Shown: positions 44,140 to 45,277 of the stretch, piece after piece
Numbering within the stretch: the stretch's first letter is position 1
Layout of the letters: every line of letters starts with the position of its first letter
Assembly (NCBI GenBank): GCA_031254455.1
Contig: JAIRUI010000129.1
Location: forward strand, 1-45,277
Reading direction: 5' to 3'
DNA from: Chitinispirillales bacterium
GTDB lineage: Bacteria; Fibrobacterota; Chitinivibrionia; Chitinivibrionales; Chitinivibrionaceae
DNA: 45,277 nucleotides
Made by a program: the position numbers and the translations under genes
The notes under the pieces: model-generated
Seen by the model: the letters and a program-made list of their open reading frames with translations, nothing else
The model's database searches: none
What the model was told of the DNA's origin: nothing

Positions 44140-44622
44140 TTACTCAAAATCCACGGTTATCAATTTTCTATCCGGCTTCAACAGCGCGTATTTTACATTA
44201 GATGCGTCAAACATTCTTTTCGACGCTCTTATACTGTCGGTTTCGCCGTATTTGTCGTTCAAATAGATAACTTCGTTTATTCCCGACTGAATAATGATTT
44301 TTGCACATTCGTTGCACGGAAAAAGGGTGGCGAAAATTTTGCAGCCGGTAAGTTTTTCAGTAGAATTTAACACGGCGTTCAGTTCCGCATGAGCGACAAA
44401 CACATATTTTGTGTCGAGCGTATTCCCGTCTCTTCCCCAGGGAAATTCATCGTCGCTACAACCGCGGGGAAATCCGTTGTATCCTACTCCTACGATACGG
44501 TTTTGCGGATTTACTATGCACGCCCCCACCTGCGTATTCGGGTCTTTGCTTCGTTGCGCCGAAAGCAGCGCTATCCCCATAAAATATTCGTTCCAAGAAA
44601 TGTAATCGTTACGTTTTGTCAT
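44140..44622 (-). CDS. dCMP deaminase (ComEB-like)
   Basis: Zinc-dependent cytidine/deoxycytidylate deaminase, supplying dUMP for thymidylate synthesis. 160 residues with the zinc site HAE at 78-80 and PCNEC at 102-106; DPNTQVGACIVNPQNRIVGVGYNGFPRG is the dCMP-deaminase substrate-binding signature. Same strand as cysE and rpiB and probably in one operon with them. Confidence 0.9.
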   Translation of the reverse strand: MTKRNDYISWNEYFMGIALLSAQRSKDPNTQVGACIVNPQNRIVGVGYNGFPRGCSDDEFPWGRDGNTLDTKYVFVAHAELNAVLNSTEKLTGCKIFATLFPCNECAKIIIQSGINEVIYLNDKYGETDSIRASKRMFDASNVKYALLKPDRKLITVDFE

Positions 44623-44639
44623 AATTTTTCCTTTTAGAT

Positions 44640-45083
44640 TTACTTAATTTCATCAAGCATTTTTATACGTTTTTCGTGACGTCCGCCCTCATATTCGGTA
44701 TCAAGCCAAGCAATGATTATTTTTTTAGCCTCGTCAAAATTCGTAAATCTTCCTCCCAAAGCCAAAATGTTGGCATTGTTGTGCATACGAGATATTTTTG
44801 CGTAATCGACACTGTGACAAAGCGCCGCCCGTACTCCTTTTATTCGGTTTGCGGCAATCGAAATTCCAATTCCCGAACCGCAAATAATTATTGCGCCGTC
44901 ACAAACTTTGTCTGCAACCGCCCGCGCCGCTTTTTCTCCGTAAATCGGATAATCGACGCTTTCCTCGCTGTCGCATCCGCCGTCGGTTATTTCAATATTT
45001 CGGCTCTTTAAAAAATTGATAAGTTCTTGCTTAAGTTTGTATCCGCCGTGGTCGCTTGCGACCATTATTTTCTTGAACGTCAT
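44640..45083 (-). CDS. rpiB: Ribose-5-phosphate isomerase B
   Basis: Interconverts ribose-5-phosphate and ribulose-5-phosphate. 147 residues of the LacAB/RpiB fold: ASDHGGYKLKQEL at the N-terminus, DYPIYGEKAARAV, the catalytic Cys in IICGSGIGISIAANRI, and RMHNNANILALGGR with the catalytic His region. Length is typical. It is the first gene of the minus-strand group rpiB, dCMP deaminase, cysE. Confidence 0.92.
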   Translation of the reverse strand: MTFKKIMVASDHGGYKLKQELINFLKSRNIEITDGGCDSEESVDYPIYGEKAARAVADKVCDGAIIICGSGIGISIAANRIKGVRAALCHSVDYAKISRMHNNANILALGGRFTNFDEAKKIIIAWLDTEYEGGRHEKRIKMLDEIK

Positions 45084-45156
45084 AAAAATTCCATTTCAAA
45101 GTTTCTCTGTAAAAATACTTTTCGGCAAAAAAGAAAAGCGAGACTATGCGCCGTGT

Positions 45157-45277
45157 TTATTCCCCGAAAACTATTTTGTTTTTAATCATTTCCTCGCGCG
45201 ATTTTATTTTCAGTCTAAGGTATTCCATGGGTCTGTCGCCTTTTATTCTGTTGCAAGAGCCGCACAATAACTGATAG
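45157..45277 (-). CDS. C-terminal end of an HNH-type protein (partial)
   Basis: The last 40 codons of a gene entering from the right edge read QLLCGSCNRIKGDRPMEYL and end in FGE, then TAA. LC..CN..KG is the end of an HNH zinc-finger nuclease motif, often at the C-terminus of DNA methyltransferase or restriction-related proteins. The 5' part is outside the window. Confidence 0.6.
   Translation of the reverse strand, partial: YQLLCGSCNRIKGDRPMEYLRLKIKSREEMIKNKIVFGE

Overview
The window looks like chromosomal DNA of an AT-rich, Gram-negative and probably anaerobic bacterium. LpxK implies lipid A. A class III ribonucleotide reductase with its activase (NrdD/NrdG) implies anaerobic growth. A DUF2723 membrane protein, an SbsA-type Ig-like lipoprotein, a membrane-anchored CHB_HEX/SUMF1 protein and some promoter-like boxes of the TAnnTTTG type point to the FCB side of the tree. 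Fibrobacterota or a relative is my best guess, held loosely. No rRNA, tRNA or CRISPR array was seen.

Layout. 1-184: eroded transposase end. 272-2292 (minus): engB and dnaA. 2575-3968: SUMF1-type surface protein split by a frameshift at an A10 run. 4040-10406: compact housekeeping run lpxK, SH3 protein, ruvX, rsmI, CNNM protein, yceD, rpmF, plsX, rlmN. 10900-13805: nrdD-nrdG behind a 490-bp control region. 13984-17747: ribH, nusB, DUF2723 protein. 17760-35587: a surface-polysaccharide cluster with a Wzx flippase, an EpsG-like polymerase, several GT2 and GT4 glycosyltransferases, an FrhB-like/acetyltransferase fusion, a polysaccharide pyruvyl transferase and a DUF1919 protein. 37042-45277: glnS, a secreted nuclease, a DEAD-box helicase, an Ig-like lipoprotein, cysE, dCMP deaminase, rpiB and the edge of an HNH protein.

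The glycan cluster is the notable part. Two of its genes carry a 13-base G or C run inside the reading frame, very unlikely by chance in such AT-rich DNA. The G13 run (23598-23610) joins the FrhB-like domain to a C-terminal O-acetyltransferase and is in the ON frame; one G more or fewer stops translation at once. The C13 run (35076-35088) lies in the DUF1919 gene and is in an OFF frame; one more C restores a full-length protein. This looks like slipped-strand phase variation of a surface glycan with at least two independent switches.

The cluster is also peppered with solitary accessory genes: a DUF4143 ATPase with an ORF6N gene, an AlbA/Schlafen-type gene and two RhuM-type genes. At two sites the 5' end of the downstream host gene (wzx or glnS) is present a second time on the far side of the inserted genes: an exact 73-bp repeat at glnS and a diverged copy at wzx. 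This suggests cassettes that insert at gene starts and leave a regenerated 5' end, with no recombinase in view. A perfect 21-bp-arm palindrome inside a GT2 gene, micro-deletions, a nonsense codon and eroded GT remnants show that the cluster is changing quickly.
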